This document shows, piece after piece, positions 26,490-34,621 of a stretch of DNA of 64,000 nucleotides. Under the pieces are notes generated by a model, which saw nothing but the letters and a program-made list of their open reading frames with translations, had not been told where the DNA came from and did not search any database. Numbering within the stretch: the stretch's first letter is position 1; each line of letters starts with the position of its first letter. Location: assembly GCF_000429545.1 (NCBI RefSeq), contig NZ_AUCB01000018.1, positions 40,115 through 104,114 on the forward strand. The letters run 5' to 3'. This stretch comes from Arenibacter certesii DSM 19833 (GTDB lineage: Bacteria; Bacteroidota; Bacteroidia; Flavobacteriales; Flavobacteriaceae). Position numbers and translations under genes: made by a program.

Positions 26490-27500
26490 TTACATCATTT
26501 CTTCCAATGCAACCGCTGTCCCGCCCCTTAGCTTACTTTCATCTGCCGCAGCCATAAAGGCAAAAATCTCCAATGTTTCTTCAGCACTGACTGGCTCCAC
26601 CCCTGTTTTAAAAAAATTAATGATTTCTATAATCAAGGCATCATATCCGTCCAATATTTTCACCTGTTCCGCCACTCCTTTGCTTCCGTGTACTACACCT
26701 CCAAAAGAAGATTTTCCGCCTTCTGGTGTTGCGGTAAAGACCCCAATTCTACCATCATTCCATACGCCTGTGAGCACAGTAGAGGTTGGGGTATCCAATC
26801 TGGTCACTTCTTTACATCCAGGGCCCATAAGCGTAAACAGCGCTTCAATGGAGTGAATTCCATAATACGCCATGTCCAAATGCCCTACCTGCCTCCCAGC
26901 AGGGCCATAGGTATGGACTCCCAAGACTTTCCCTACTTTTTCATTTCCCTCCTTTATCGCGACAGATTCTGGTGCAAACCGGGTACTGGAGGCCGAAAAT
27001 GTAGGGGTGTTGTATTTCTTGGAGGCATCAAAAATAGCTATCGCATCTTTTAAGGAATGAGACAATGGTTTATCAATAAACATTGGCTTCCCCGCTTTTA
27101 GCACTGGCAATGCTTCATCTAGGTGCCTTCTTCCATCCACAGATTCCAGCAAAACATAATCGACCCTACTTAGGAGCTCTTCAATAGAATTAACGATTTC
27201 GACTCCCATACCTTTAATCTCCTCGGTAAACTTATCTAGCCGATCTATGCTCACGGACATATCGACACTTCCCTTGGTGGGATAAGCAGCAACTACATTA
27301 AACCCATCAAATTCGGATCTTTCAGGATCATTTATGGCTTTAGTGAAAGCGGTGACGTGTGAAGTATCCAATCCAATCATCCCAATCTTGCCCTTAACCC
27401 TACTTTTGCCATTGGCATATAGTGAAATGTCTCCAGCTAGCCCTAATCCAATACTGGCCAAGGAGGTTGATTTTATAAAATCGCGACGTTTATTTCCCAT
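26490..27500 (-). CDS. Gfo/Idh/MocA-family oxidoreductase, exported
   Basis: This 336-residue protein has a twin-arginine-type N-terminus (KRRDFIKSTSLASIGLGLAG). It has a degenerate nucleotide-binding start (GKIGMIGLDTSHVTAF) and the stretch MFIDKPLSHS where most family members have EKP; Asp replaces Glu. The C-terminal domain is short. It is the first gene of the minus-strand unit, next to the divergent LacI-type regulator; a promoter box and an operator-like palindrome lie in the gap (27746-27780). It is likely to act with the downstream Gfo/Idh/MocA and GMC enzymes on the same sugar. Confidence 0.85.
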   Translation of the reverse strand: MGNKRRDFIKSTSLASIGLGLAGDISLYANGKSRVKGKIGMIGLDTSHVTAFTKAINDPERSEFDGFNVVAAYPTKGSVDMSVSIDRLDKFTEEIKGMGVEIVNSIEELLSRVDYVLLESVDGRRHLDEALPVLKAGKPMFIDKPLSHSLKDAIAIFDASKKYNTPTFSASSTRFAPESVAIKEGNEKVGKVLGVHTYGPAGRQVGHLDMAYYGIHSIEALFTLMGPGCKEVTRLDTPTSTVLTGVWNDGRIGVFTATPEGGKSSFGGVVHGSKGVAEQVKILDGYDALIIEIINFFKTGVEPVSAEETLEIFAFMAAADESKLRGGTAVALEEMM

Positions 27501-27745
27501 ACAATTTAACTATTTTAAGTGCTTATTTATAGATTCCTCCATTATACTTCCCAGACAAATTAATGTTTTTAATCAGAAATTAAGTCCGCTACAAAATACC
27601 TAAAGGTATATTTTTGCAATTATACTATTGAAGTTAATATAACCTATCCTAATTTCGAGCCAAATAAACACTTAAAGTATTACTTATGAGTATAACAACT
27701 AACTCATTGGATAACACGGCTTATATTAATTAAATTCATATATCA

Positions 27746-27753
27746 CAAATGTA
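27746..27753 (-). promoter_or_regulatory. Predicted -7 box for the Gfo/Idh/GMC unit
   Basis: The minus strand reads TACATTTG, an exact TAnnTTTG match. The operator-like repeat 27765-27780 covers the zone where the -33 element would be, so bound repressor would block it. Confidence 0.45.
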
Positions 27754-27764
27754 AAACATGAAAA

Positions 27765-27780
27765 ATGTGTGGCTACACAT
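27765..27780. promoter_or_regulatory. Operator-like inverted repeat
   Basis: ATGTGTGGCTACACAT is an inverted repeat with six-base arms (ATGTGT / ACACAT) and one central mismatch pair. It shares the TGTG...CACA core with the perfect palindrome at 27866-27881 and is a probable second binding site for the adjacent LacI-type regulator. Confidence 0.5.
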
Positions 27781-27860
27781 ACTTACTATACCATTCTTAG
27801 GTTCAAAGCGTAATTTAAATAAAATTCTGCACGTTTAAGCGATAAAATGAATATTAATTT

Positions 27861-27868
27861 TAAATTTG
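27861..27868 (+). promoter_or_regulatory. Predicted -7 box for the regulator/nag unit
   Basis: TAAATTTG is an exact TAnnTTTG match, about 49 nt before the GTG start at 27917. Its end overlaps the perfect palindrome that begins at 27866. Confidence 0.5.
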
Positions 27869-27881
27869 TGTGCGCACACAA
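27866..27881. promoter_or_regulatory. Perfect 16-bp palindromic operator
   Basis: TTGTGTGCGCACACAA is its own reverse complement over all 16 bases. A LacI/GalR-family operator typically has a central CG step in such a palindrome, as here. It overlaps the -7 box and expected transcription start of the regulator gene, suggesting autorepression. Confidence 0.65.
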
Positions 27882-27916
27882 CTGTAATTATTGCGCTATC
27901 CTATTTTTCTTTGTAC

Positions 27917-29011
27917 GTGAAAAAAGCAAAAAAAACAACAATTCAGGACCTTGCCGACTACGCCAATGTTTCAATTGGAACCGTTGATAGGGTAATCCAT
28001 AAACGTGGAAAAGTGTCGCCTACGAAACAAAAAAAAGTAGAGGAAGCAATTAAACATTTAAATTTTAATCCCAACCTCTTAGCAAGGACCTTAGCACTGG
28101 GACAGCAGTTCTTAATTTGCAGCCTACTCCCCAAAGCGAGCAATCCTAATAGTTATTGGAATCTGCCCAAACAAGGTGTAGAAGAAGGCGTTAGGGATTA
28201 CAGGGATTATGGTTTCGTCTGTAATCCATTTGAATATGATCTTTTTGATGAATCCAGTTTTATTGAAAATGCCGAGGCTGTTATTAAAATGAATCCCAAT
28301 GGCGTAATACTGGCTCCTCTTTTTGAAAAAGAGAGCATTAACTTCATTCAAATACTTGAGGCAAAAAATATCCCATACGTCTTTATTGACGGGATGGTAC
28401 CAGACCAGAACAACCTTTCCTACATAGGACCCGATCTTAAGGGCAGTGGCCACTTAGCAGGCAAGCTGATGAGCACCATTTTAGACAGCTCCGATGACAT
28501 ACTGGTCCTGAATTTTGTAAAAGGCCTAGAAAACAGTCATATCAACACTATCGAAAAAGGATTCCGTGAGTTTTTTGGATCTTCCCAAGAAACAAGGACT
28601 GGAAAGATTAATACCCTTACCATACCCTCGGTAAAAGAAGAGGATATAACGCGGGAATTAACAAAATACTATATTAAGAATTCGGGTACAAAAGGCGTGT
28701 TCGTCACCAATTCTAGGGCCCATATTATTGCAAAGTATCACGCCATGTACGAACTATCTATAAAGGTAATAGGATTTGATATGCTACAGGCCAATATCCT
28801 TGAAATGAAATGCGGGAATATTGATTACCTTATATCGCAAAGACCTATTTCCCAAGGTAGCATGGCCATTAAGACCCTTTTCGAATTTTTTGTTCACCAG
28901 AAATCACCCTTGAAAATTCAGCATACCCCTCTAGATATTATTATCAAGGAGAATATAGATTACTATATAAATTTTAACGAATCTAGGGAGGTCGACCAAA
29001 CCAATACATAA
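27917..29011 (+). CDS. LacI/GalR-type transcriptional regulator
   Basis: The DNA-binding domain begins KKTTIQDLADYANVSIGTVDRVIHKRGKVS, the standard LacI helix-turn-helix and hinge start. It is followed by a periplasmic-binding-protein-like effector domain (about 60-350, with LLPKASNPNSYWN and GTKGVFVTNSRAH). I chose the GTG at 27917, giving 364 residues; the longer frame from the TTG at 27866 would start inside the -7 box and palindrome and adds a non-domain leader. The effector is probably an amino-sugar phosphate or related sugar, given the NagB/NagA genes downstream. It lies 116 nt upstream of the nagB-like gene and may be in the same transcript. Confidence 0.9.
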   Translation: MKKAKKTTIQDLADYANVSIGTVDRVIHKRGKVSPTKQKKVEEAIKHLNFNPNLLARTLALGQQFLICSLLPKASNPNSYWNLPKQGVEEGVRDYRDYGFVCNPFEYDLFDESSFIENAEAVIKMNPNGVILAPLFEKESINFIQILEAKNIPYVFIDGMVPDQNNLSYIGPDLKGSGHLAGKLMSTILDSSDDILVLNFVKGLENSHINTIEKGFREFFGSSQETRTGKINTLTIPSVKEEDITRELTKYYIKNSGTKGVFVTNSRAHIIAKYHAMYELSIKVIGFDMLQANILEMKCGNIDYLISQRPISQGSMAIKTLFEFFVHQKSPLKIQHTPLDIIIKENIDYYINFNESREVDQTNT

Positions 29012-29127
29012 CAGTTCCCTTTGGCACTGCAACTTTAAATAAATGCCAGACTCCCCTCCTATCCTATCATTGGAGATTTAAATTTCAATCAATAAAAGAG
29101 GAGTAGTTAAAATATAAAAACAACATT

Positions 29128-29886
29128 ATGAAGACTGATCTGACCATTGAAAACATCCCAATATCCATTTATGACAACCATGAGGATATGGGACTTGCCG
29201 CAGCTGATTTTGTTGAAGGCAGGTTGAACGAGGCCATTGCCCAAAAAGGGAATGCCCATCTAATTTTGGCCACAGGGGCTTCCCAGTTTACCTTTTTAAA
29301 GGCTTTGAAGCGTAAGGAAGTGGACTGGCAGAAAATAACGGTCTTTCACTTAGACGAATACAAGGGCATTGCTGACACCCATCCTGCTAGTTTTAGAAAG
29401 TATCTAAAGGAAAGAATCCTGGATGCAGTGAACCCCAAAAAAGTATATTTCCTAAACGGGGATGCGCAAGATATTGAACAAGAAATACAGCACTATACTG
29501 CGGCGCTAAAAAATCACCCTATAGATATTGCCTGTATAGGCATAGGTGAAAATGGCCATATCGCTTTTAATGACCCTCCTGTGGCCGATTTTAACGATCC
29601 AGAATGGGTTAAGTTGGTAACCTTGGACGAGGCGTGTAAAAACCAGCAAATTGGCGAAGGATGGTTTCCCACCATGGACGACGTTCCCAAACAAGCCCTC
29701 ACCTTGACTATACCAGCCATACTAAACAGTAAATTCATCAGCTGTGTTGTTCCCGACCAAAGAAAGGCCAAGGCCGTGCACAATACTTTTTATAAACCCA
29801 TAAGTACGGAGTGTCCGGCTTCGATCTTAAGAAAACATCCTAATACAAGAATGTTTTTGGACAACGGTTCCGCCTCTAAATTATAA
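29128..29886 (+). CDS. nagB: Glucosamine-6-phosphate deaminase-like protein (NagB family)
   Basis: This 252-residue cytoplasmic protein has the NagB/RpiA/SOL-fold motifs: LILATGASQF (phosphate-binding loop, Ala for Pro and Ser relative to common LPTGSTP forms), VFHLDEYKGI (active-site Asp/Glu region) and IGIGENGHIAFNDPP (general-base Asp and His). It should convert glucosamine-6-phosphate to fructose-6-phosphate and ammonia, the last step of N-acetylglucosamine catabolism, after NagA (32472). It lies 34 nt before a Gfo/Idh/MocA gene. The loop change and the linked oxidoreductase leave open that it acts on a related 2-amino sugar phosphate. Confidence 0.88.
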   Translation: MKTDLTIENIPISIYDNHEDMGLAAADFVEGRLNEAIAQKGNAHLILATGASQFTFLKALKRKEVDWQKITVFHLDEYKGIADTHPASFRKYLKERILDAVNPKKVYFLNGDAQDIEQEIQHYTAALKNHPIDIACIGIGENGHIAFNDPPVADFNDPEWVKLVTLDEACKNQQIGEGWFPTMDDVPKQALTLTIPAILNSKFISCVVPDQRKAKAVHNTFYKPISTECPASILRKHPNTRMFLDNGSASKL

Positions 29887-29920
29887 CGTATCAATATTTA
29901 AAAAAATTAAGTATTTAATT

Positions 29921-30952
29921 ATGGAAACAAAAAAATTCGGATTTGGAATTATAGGAACAGGGGCCATAGCGTCGCACCATGCCAAGAGTATTCTAGAGCT
30001 CCAGGATTGTAAATTAGTCGCGGTATGTAGTTCCACTCCGGAACGGGCAAATGAAGCCTCTGAAAGGCTTGGAGTCACCGCCTATTCCAATATGACGGAG
30101 TTTTTGTCTAGGGACGACCTAGATATCGTGTCCGTTTGTACAGCTAGCGGCAGACATATGGAACCCATAATAGCCGCAGCCATGGCTGGGAAGCATGTAA
30201 TTGTAGAAAAACCATTAGAGGTATCCATGGAAAGAGCGAACCGCATTATTTCTGTATGCCGTGAACAAAAGGTGAAACTAGGAGTAATTTTTCAAAACAG
30301 ATTCAATCCTGCCTACCTACAGTTAAAAGACGCGGTCCAAAAAGGTGCTTTGGGAAAGTTGATTTTAGGAAATGCCTACATCAAATGGTATAGGGACGAG
30401 GGGTATTATAAGAATAGTGACTGGAAAGGCACCCTCACCGGAGATGGAGGAGCAGCCTTAATAAATCAAGGTATCCACACCATAGACCTTCTATTGGATA
30501 TTATGGGGGACGTGGAGAGTGTATTTGGAAAAGTAAAAACCATGGTTCATAACATTGAAGGAGAAGATATTGGAGTTGCCATGTTAGATTTTAAAAATGG
30601 CGCAATGGGAACCATTGAAGGAGGCACTTCCTTATATCCCGGCTATAAGGACCGTTTAGAGATATTTGGAGAAAATGGCAGCGTCATCTATGAAGGGGGC
30701 GAAATCGTCAGCTGGAATTTTAAAAGCGGAGAAACATTGGCCGACAACGCCCACCAGATTTCTTCTAGTGGCGGATCGGATCCTATGGCGGTAGATTATC
30801 GATTGCATTTGGCGCAGTTCAAGGACATGGTACTAGCCATCCGCAAGGATCGGGAGCCTGAAGTAAATGGAGAAAAAGCCCTGAAGTCTTTGGAATTGAT
30901 CACCGCTATTTATCAATCTTCTAAGGAAAAAAGAGTAATCGAATTAAAGTAA
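29921..30952 (+). CDS. Gfo/Idh/MocA-family oxidoreductase, cytoplasmic
   Basis: This 343-residue protein has no export signal. It has GFGIIGTGAIASHHAKS (NAD(P)-binding, residues 6-22), HVIVEKPLEVS (EKP catalytic motif, about 91) and a C-terminal domain with GGAALINQGIHTIDLLLDIMG. It lies between the nagB-like gene and an SSS-type transporter gene with 34- and 45-nt gaps, so it is part of an uptake and catabolic operon. It probably oxidises or reduces the sugar before deacetylation or deamination. The exact sugar cannot be read from the sequence. Confidence 0.9.
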   Translation: METKKFGFGIIGTGAIASHHAKSILELQDCKLVAVCSSTPERANEASERLGVTAYSNMTEFLSRDDLDIVSVCTASGRHMEPIIAAAMAGKHVIVEKPLEVSMERANRIISVCREQKVKLGVIFQNRFNPAYLQLKDAVQKGALGKLILGNAYIKWYRDEGYYKNSDWKGTLTGDGGAALINQGIHTIDLLLDIMGDVESVFGKVKTMVHNIEGEDIGVAMLDFKNGAMGTIEGGTSLYPGYKDRLEIFGENGSVIYEGGEIVSWNFKSGETLADNAHQISSSGGSDPMAVDYRLHLAQFKDMVLAIRKDREPEVNGEKALKSLELITAIYQSSKEKRVIELK

Positions 30953-30997
30953 CATTCAAATGTAAAACCATCCATACACCACCAATAACCAACCACC

Positions 30998-32464
30998 ATG
31001 CAATTAAACAATATCGATTATATAGTCATTGGCATCTTCTTTTTATCCATGCTCCTCATTGGGGTCTATGCTTATTTTAAAAACCAGAGTTCAGAAGATT
31101 TCTTTGTGGCAGGCGGTCACCTGCCATGGTGGCTATCCGGTATTTCCCATCACGTTTCAGGGTATAGTGGCGCGGTCTTTGTCGCTTATGCGGCCCTCGC
31201 CTATACCTATGGCTTTTCCCTATATGTATGGTGGGCATTTACCATAGGAACTGCAGTAATAGCCTCCGCAAAAATTTTCCCTGTTTACTGGGTGCGTTTG
31301 CGGAAAAAATTCCAGATCCAGTCCCCCTTGGAGTACCTAGCCATTCGCTATAACGTATTAACCCAACAGCTGATAGCCTGGGTGGGTGTAACGCTAAAAC
31401 TGTTTGATGTTGGTGCCAAGTGGGCGGCCATCGCCATACTTCTTAACGTTACTACTGGAATTTCCTTCACTTACGGGATATTGATATCTGGAGGCGTGTC
31501 GCTGATCTATATAACCATTGGCGGACTTTGGGCTGTAATCCTGACCGATCTAGCCCAATTTGTAGTGCAATTGGTAGCAGGGATAACCATGTTTGTGGTG
31601 GTGTTAAACCGCTTTGAAGGTTGGGACTCCGTATTCGGCATTTGGAATGAACTCCCTTCGGAGAACAGTCAATTATTCAATGATCCCTATACCGTAGGTT
31701 TCGCCTTGGTCTTTCTCTTTATCAATTTCCTGAGTTATAACGGGGGAAGCTGGCCCCTTGCAACTCGCTATATTTCATCAAATACCGAAAGAGAAGCTTC
31801 AAAGGCGGCCTACCTCTCCGGGTTATTATATTTAATCTGGCCCTTGATCCTCTTTTTTCCCATGTGGGCAGCCCCGCTTATTTTACCAGGTTTGGAGGAC
31901 CCTTCCGAATCTTATGGTTTATTGATACAAAAATTACTACCAAATGGACTTATAGGTATGGTGATCGCTTCTTTGTTTGCCAATACCATGTCTATGACCT
32001 CATCCGATGTAAATACAATTTCCGCTGTTATCACTCGAGATATACTTCCGGTAGTGTCCAATAAATTTAAAAATAAAGGAACTTCCTTGTTTACCGCTAG
32101 GATCACCACCCTTGTTTTTACCTCCCTTACTATTGTAATCGCGTTTCAATACGACTATTTTGGTGGGGTTCTAGGCCTTATTGTCACTTGGTTTGGGGCA
32201 CTATTGGGTCCCATTGCGGTACCGTTGTTATTTGGATTGATTCCCATTTTCAAAACCTGCGGCCCCAGAGCTGCTATTTCCTCTGTTTTAGCGGGATTAG
32301 TCGCCTTTACTATTACAAAATTAACATCTATGGATAGCATGGCCTTAGAAGTAGGCTTACCGGTAATGGTTAGTATGCTGGTCTTTTGTATATTCGGGTG
32401 GCTGCTAAAAGAACCTGTTTCCAAGGAGGTGAATGATTTAGAGGCAGCAATAGCAAATAGGTAA
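30998..32464 (+). CDS. Sodium:solute symporter (SSS family)
   Basis: This 488-residue polytopic membrane protein has the SSS-family signature. It begins NIDYIVIGIFFLSMLLIGVYAYFKNQSSEDFFVAGGHLPWW, a typical first helix followed by the SxxDFFxAGR-like loop. Later come FLINFLSYNGGSWPLATRYISS and the substrate/sodium region IASLFANTMSMTSSDVNTISAV. About 13 hydrophobic segments are visible. It should bring a sugar into the cytoplasm with sodium. It starts 45 nt after the Gfo/Idh/MocA stop and ends 7 nt before nagA, so an N-acetylated amino sugar is the most likely cargo. Confidence 0.93.
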   Translation: MQLNNIDYIVIGIFFLSMLLIGVYAYFKNQSSEDFFVAGGHLPWWLSGISHHVSGYSGAVFVAYAALAYTYGFSLYVWWAFTIGTAVIASAKIFPVYWVRLRKKFQIQSPLEYLAIRYNVLTQQLIAWVGVTLKLFDVGAKWAAIAILLNVTTGISFTYGILISGGVSLIYITIGGLWAVILTDLAQFVVQLVAGITMFVVVLNRFEGWDSVFGIWNELPSENSQLFNDPYTVGFALVFLFINFLSYNGGSWPLATRYISSNTEREASKAAYLSGLLYLIWPLILFFPMWAAPLILPGLEDPSESYGLLIQKLLPNGLIGMVIASLFANTMSMTSSDVNTISAVITRDILPVVSNKFKNKGTSLFTARITTLVFTSLTIVIAFQYDYFGGVLGLIVTWFGALLGPIAVPLLFGLIPIFKTCGPRAAISSVLAGLVAFTITKLTSMDSMALEVGLPVMVSMLVFCIFGWLLKEPVSKEVNDLEAAIANR

Positions 32465-32471
32465 ACATACT

Positions 32472-33671
32472 ATGCAAAAGCTCGTTATACACAATGGTAA
32501 GATTATTACTCCCACCGGTATAATCACCAAGGGTACCCTTGAGGTGGTAGGCAATAAAATTAATGCCATTTATGAGGGCAATGCCAAGACGAGCAATGGT
32601 ACCATGATAGATGCTAAAGGTCTATATATCTCCCCAGGTTTTATTGATATTCATGTTCACGGTGGCGGAGGGCACGATTTTATGGATGGGGAGGTTACTG
32701 GATTCCTAAAAATTGCAGAATTACATGCTCAATATGGCACTACTGCTATGGTACCTACTACTTTGACGGGAAGCAAAGAGGATTTACTCAACATCTTAGA
32801 AATATACGATCAGGCCAATAAGATTAATAATAATGGAGCCGAATTTTTAGGTCTGCACTTAGAAGGACCCTATTTTGCTATGAGTCAAAGGGGCGCACAA
32901 GATCCTAAATATATCCGAAATCCAGATCCAGTAGAATACCAGGAAATATTGCAAAGATCAAATAATATAGTACGATGGAGCGCCGCACCGGAATTAAAGG
33001 GAGCTATGGAGTTTGGCCGCTATCTTCGGGAAAATAAGGTTCTGGCAGCCATTGCCCATACCGATGCTATTTACGAAGAAGTGGTGGAAGCCGTTGAAAA
33101 TGGATATTCATTATCTACCCACCTCTATTCTGGTATGTCTGGAGTAACCAGAAAAAATGCCTTCCGATATGCAGGGGTGATAGAAAGTTCCCTTTTGATG
33201 GACGAATTGGATGTGGAAATAATTGCTGATGGTGTTCATCTCCCCTCTCCCCTATTAAAATTGATCTACAAGGTGAAGGGACCTCATAAAATTGCCCTGA
33301 TCACCGATGCTATGCGCGCTGCGGGAAGCCCTCCTGGAGAAAGCGTACTAGGACATAAAGATCATGGCGTAAAAGTTATTGTAGAGGACGGAGTGGCAAA
33401 ATTACCAGACCGTACTGCCTTTGCGGGGAGTGTTGCAACTGCCGACCGGCTGGTGAGGAATATGATCCAAATGGCGGATGTATCCCTACTCGATGCCGTA
33501 TTAATGATGACCAGTACCCCAGCACGAATTATAGGGGTAGACCATATCAAGGGAAGTCTATCCGTGGGAAAAGACGCCGATATCGTTATTTTCGATCAAA
33601 ACATCCAAATTCAGGAAACCATAGTGGGAGGAAGACACGTGTATAGTTGCAGTTCTGAAAGAACAGGCTAG
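32472..33671 (+). CDS. nagA: N-acetylglucosamine-6-phosphate deacetylase
   Basis: This 399-residue amidohydrolase has the NagA landmarks: ISPGFIDIHVHGGGGHDFMDG (metal ligands, about 54-74), GLHLEGPYFAMSQRGAQDP (about 133-150), AHTDA (about 197), THLYSGMSG and ITDAMRAAG (catalytic Asp, about 281). It removes acetate from N-acetylglucosamine-6-phosphate to feed the NagB-like enzyme encoded at 29128. It starts 7 nt after the transporter stop, so it is the last gene of this operon. No sugar kinase or PTS gene lies in the window, so phosphorylation of the substrate must be supplied elsewhere. Confidence 0.95.
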   Translation: MQKLVIHNGKIITPTGIITKGTLEVVGNKINAIYEGNAKTSNGTMIDAKGLYISPGFIDIHVHGGGGHDFMDGEVTGFLKIAELHAQYGTTAMVPTTLTGSKEDLLNILEIYDQANKINNNGAEFLGLHLEGPYFAMSQRGAQDPKYIRNPDPVEYQEILQRSNNIVRWSAAPELKGAMEFGRYLRENKVLAAIAHTDAIYEEVVEAVENGYSLSTHLYSGMSGVTRKNAFRYAGVIESSLLMDELDVEIIADGVHLPSPLLKLIYKVKGPHKIALITDAMRAAGSPPGESVLGHKDHGVKVIVEDGVAKLPDRTAFAGSVATADRLVRNMIQMADVSLLDAVLMMTSTPARIIGVDHIKGSLSVGKDADIVIFDQNIQIQETIVGGRHVYSCSSERTG

Positions 33672-33681
33672 CGTTTGTTTT

Positions 33682-33700
33682 AGGGAATAGCGTGTTCCCT
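33682..33700 (+). terminator. Weak hairpin after nagA
   Basis: AGGGAA and TTCCCT form a 6-bp stem with a 7-nt loop 10 nt after the nagA stop. It is followed by only a short T-rich stretch, so it is at best a weak terminator. Confidence 0.35.
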
Positions 33701-33798
33701 TGTTAAGCCCTTTAGAAGCCTTTCCAAATCTAAAATACTGAACACCTGCCTTCCTCTATATCTTTAAGTTTCTTCTTTAATAGGAGCATGACCAATTA

Positions 33799-33816
33799 TT
33801 GTGATTATGCACACAA
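33799..33816. promoter_or_regulatory. Possible third regulator half-site
   Basis: TTGTG-ATTAT-GCACACAA contains the exact 8-base right half (GCACACAA) of the palindrome at 27866 and five bases of the left half, spaced 2 nt wider. It lies 128 nt after the nagA stop with no gene downstream, so its role is doubtful. Confidence 0.25.
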
Positions 33817-34040
33817 CGTTACTTTAATATTCTCCGAATAAATAAAATTCTTCATATACGTTTAGCTGAGTCTTACCCAAATATATTCTTTCATTTTACT
33901 CAAGTGGTTCTTATTGATTTTTAACGGATTTCGTGAGTCTGCGATTTCTTTGCTTGTCCGATGAAACCGACCAAGGAGGTTCATGAATACTTTAATGTAA
34001 AATAATAGACAATGAATAAAACGAACAGGGCCTGAAAGCG

Positions 34041-34288
34041 AAGGTACTGTGTACCTTTGATTTAAGGAGCCAGCTGTAGCGATGGCCCACACGCCAACTG
34101 GCCCCTCGCTACAAATGCAAATCGTTGCATTTTCCGATCGGTCCTGATGAATTTTTTAGATGGAATCTAAAAATCGGATTCAAAACTCCGCGCTTTTTTG
34201 GAAATAAAAAAGCTGAATCTCGGAGCTTTTGAATCCTATTCTGCGGATAAGGAAAACAAATCAAGAAGCCTTATTGTAAAGGTTCTTG
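34041..34288. repeat. Array of six consecutive hairpins in a gene-free region
   Basis: The region 33672-34621 holds no convincing gene. Within it, inverted repeats follow one another: 34041-34057 (AAGGTAC/GTACCTT), 34075-34113 (TGTAGCGA/TCGCTACA, with inner GGCC), 34113-34132 (AAATGCAA/TTGCATTT), the palindrome CCGATCGG at 34134-34141, 34153-34173 (TTTTTAGAT/ATCTAAAAA), 34176-34236 (GGATTCAAAACTCCG with a one-base-bulged partner, plus an inner T6/A5 pairing) and 34262-34288 (CAAGAAgCCTT/AAGGTTCTTG). Such density is not explained by terminators. It may be a structured RNA, a palindromic mobile repeat, or a recombination site such as an integron attC-like element. Confidence 0.6.
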
Positions 34289-34621
34289 GCTTACTTTCTT
34301 TTTTAGTCGAAAATCTGTAGATTTATGGAAAGAAGAATTAAGCCTAGTTTTGTTTGAATACTTTTTTATTCATCTCCTTCTCTATTGCTTTTTAAATGAA
34401 TTCATGAATGCTGAGCATTTCATTAATGGAAGAAGTATTGACATGTCACGAAAGGAAGATTCTTGCTATTGCTCCTTCTGGTTAATTAAGTCTCACACAA
34501 CTTTTGTGACTTATCTCATTATTAACGACACTATAAAAGGTCGACTACAGGCAATAGTAGCACATAAATAATCTCCTACGACTACAATTCCCGTTATACT
34601 AACACGAATCTAGTTTTAGCG

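Larger units (their letters stand above)
27501..27916. promoter_or_regulatory. Divergent regulatory region of the amino-sugar/sugar-oxidation locus
   Basis: This 416-base AT-rich gap has no gene. It contains a minus-strand -7 box (27746-27753) with an operator-like inverted repeat just upstream (27765-27780), and a plus-strand -7 box (27861-27868) overlapped by a perfect 16-bp palindrome (27866-27881). This is the expected layout for a LacI-type regulator controlling both its own operon and the divergent one. Confidence 0.6.

Noticed and set aside
27866..27916. TTG at 27866 as the start of the LacI-type regulator
   Set aside because: It falls inside the promoter box and operator and adds a leader outside the helix-turn-helix domain; the GTG at 27917 fits the family start.
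33862..34092. A 76-residue minus-strand open frame running into the hairpin array
   Set aside because: Its start lies inside the palindromic region and the protein has no family features, so I treat it as part of the noncoding element.
34041..34288. Integron attC site or CRISPR array
   Set aside because: The hairpins are all different in sequence, there are no equal repeats and spacers, no GTTRRRY/RYYYAAC core pair was seen, and no integrase or cas gene lies in the window.
34350..34571. A 73-residue plus-strand open frame after the hairpin array
   Set aside because: The composition is random-looking and no signal, domain or start context supports it.
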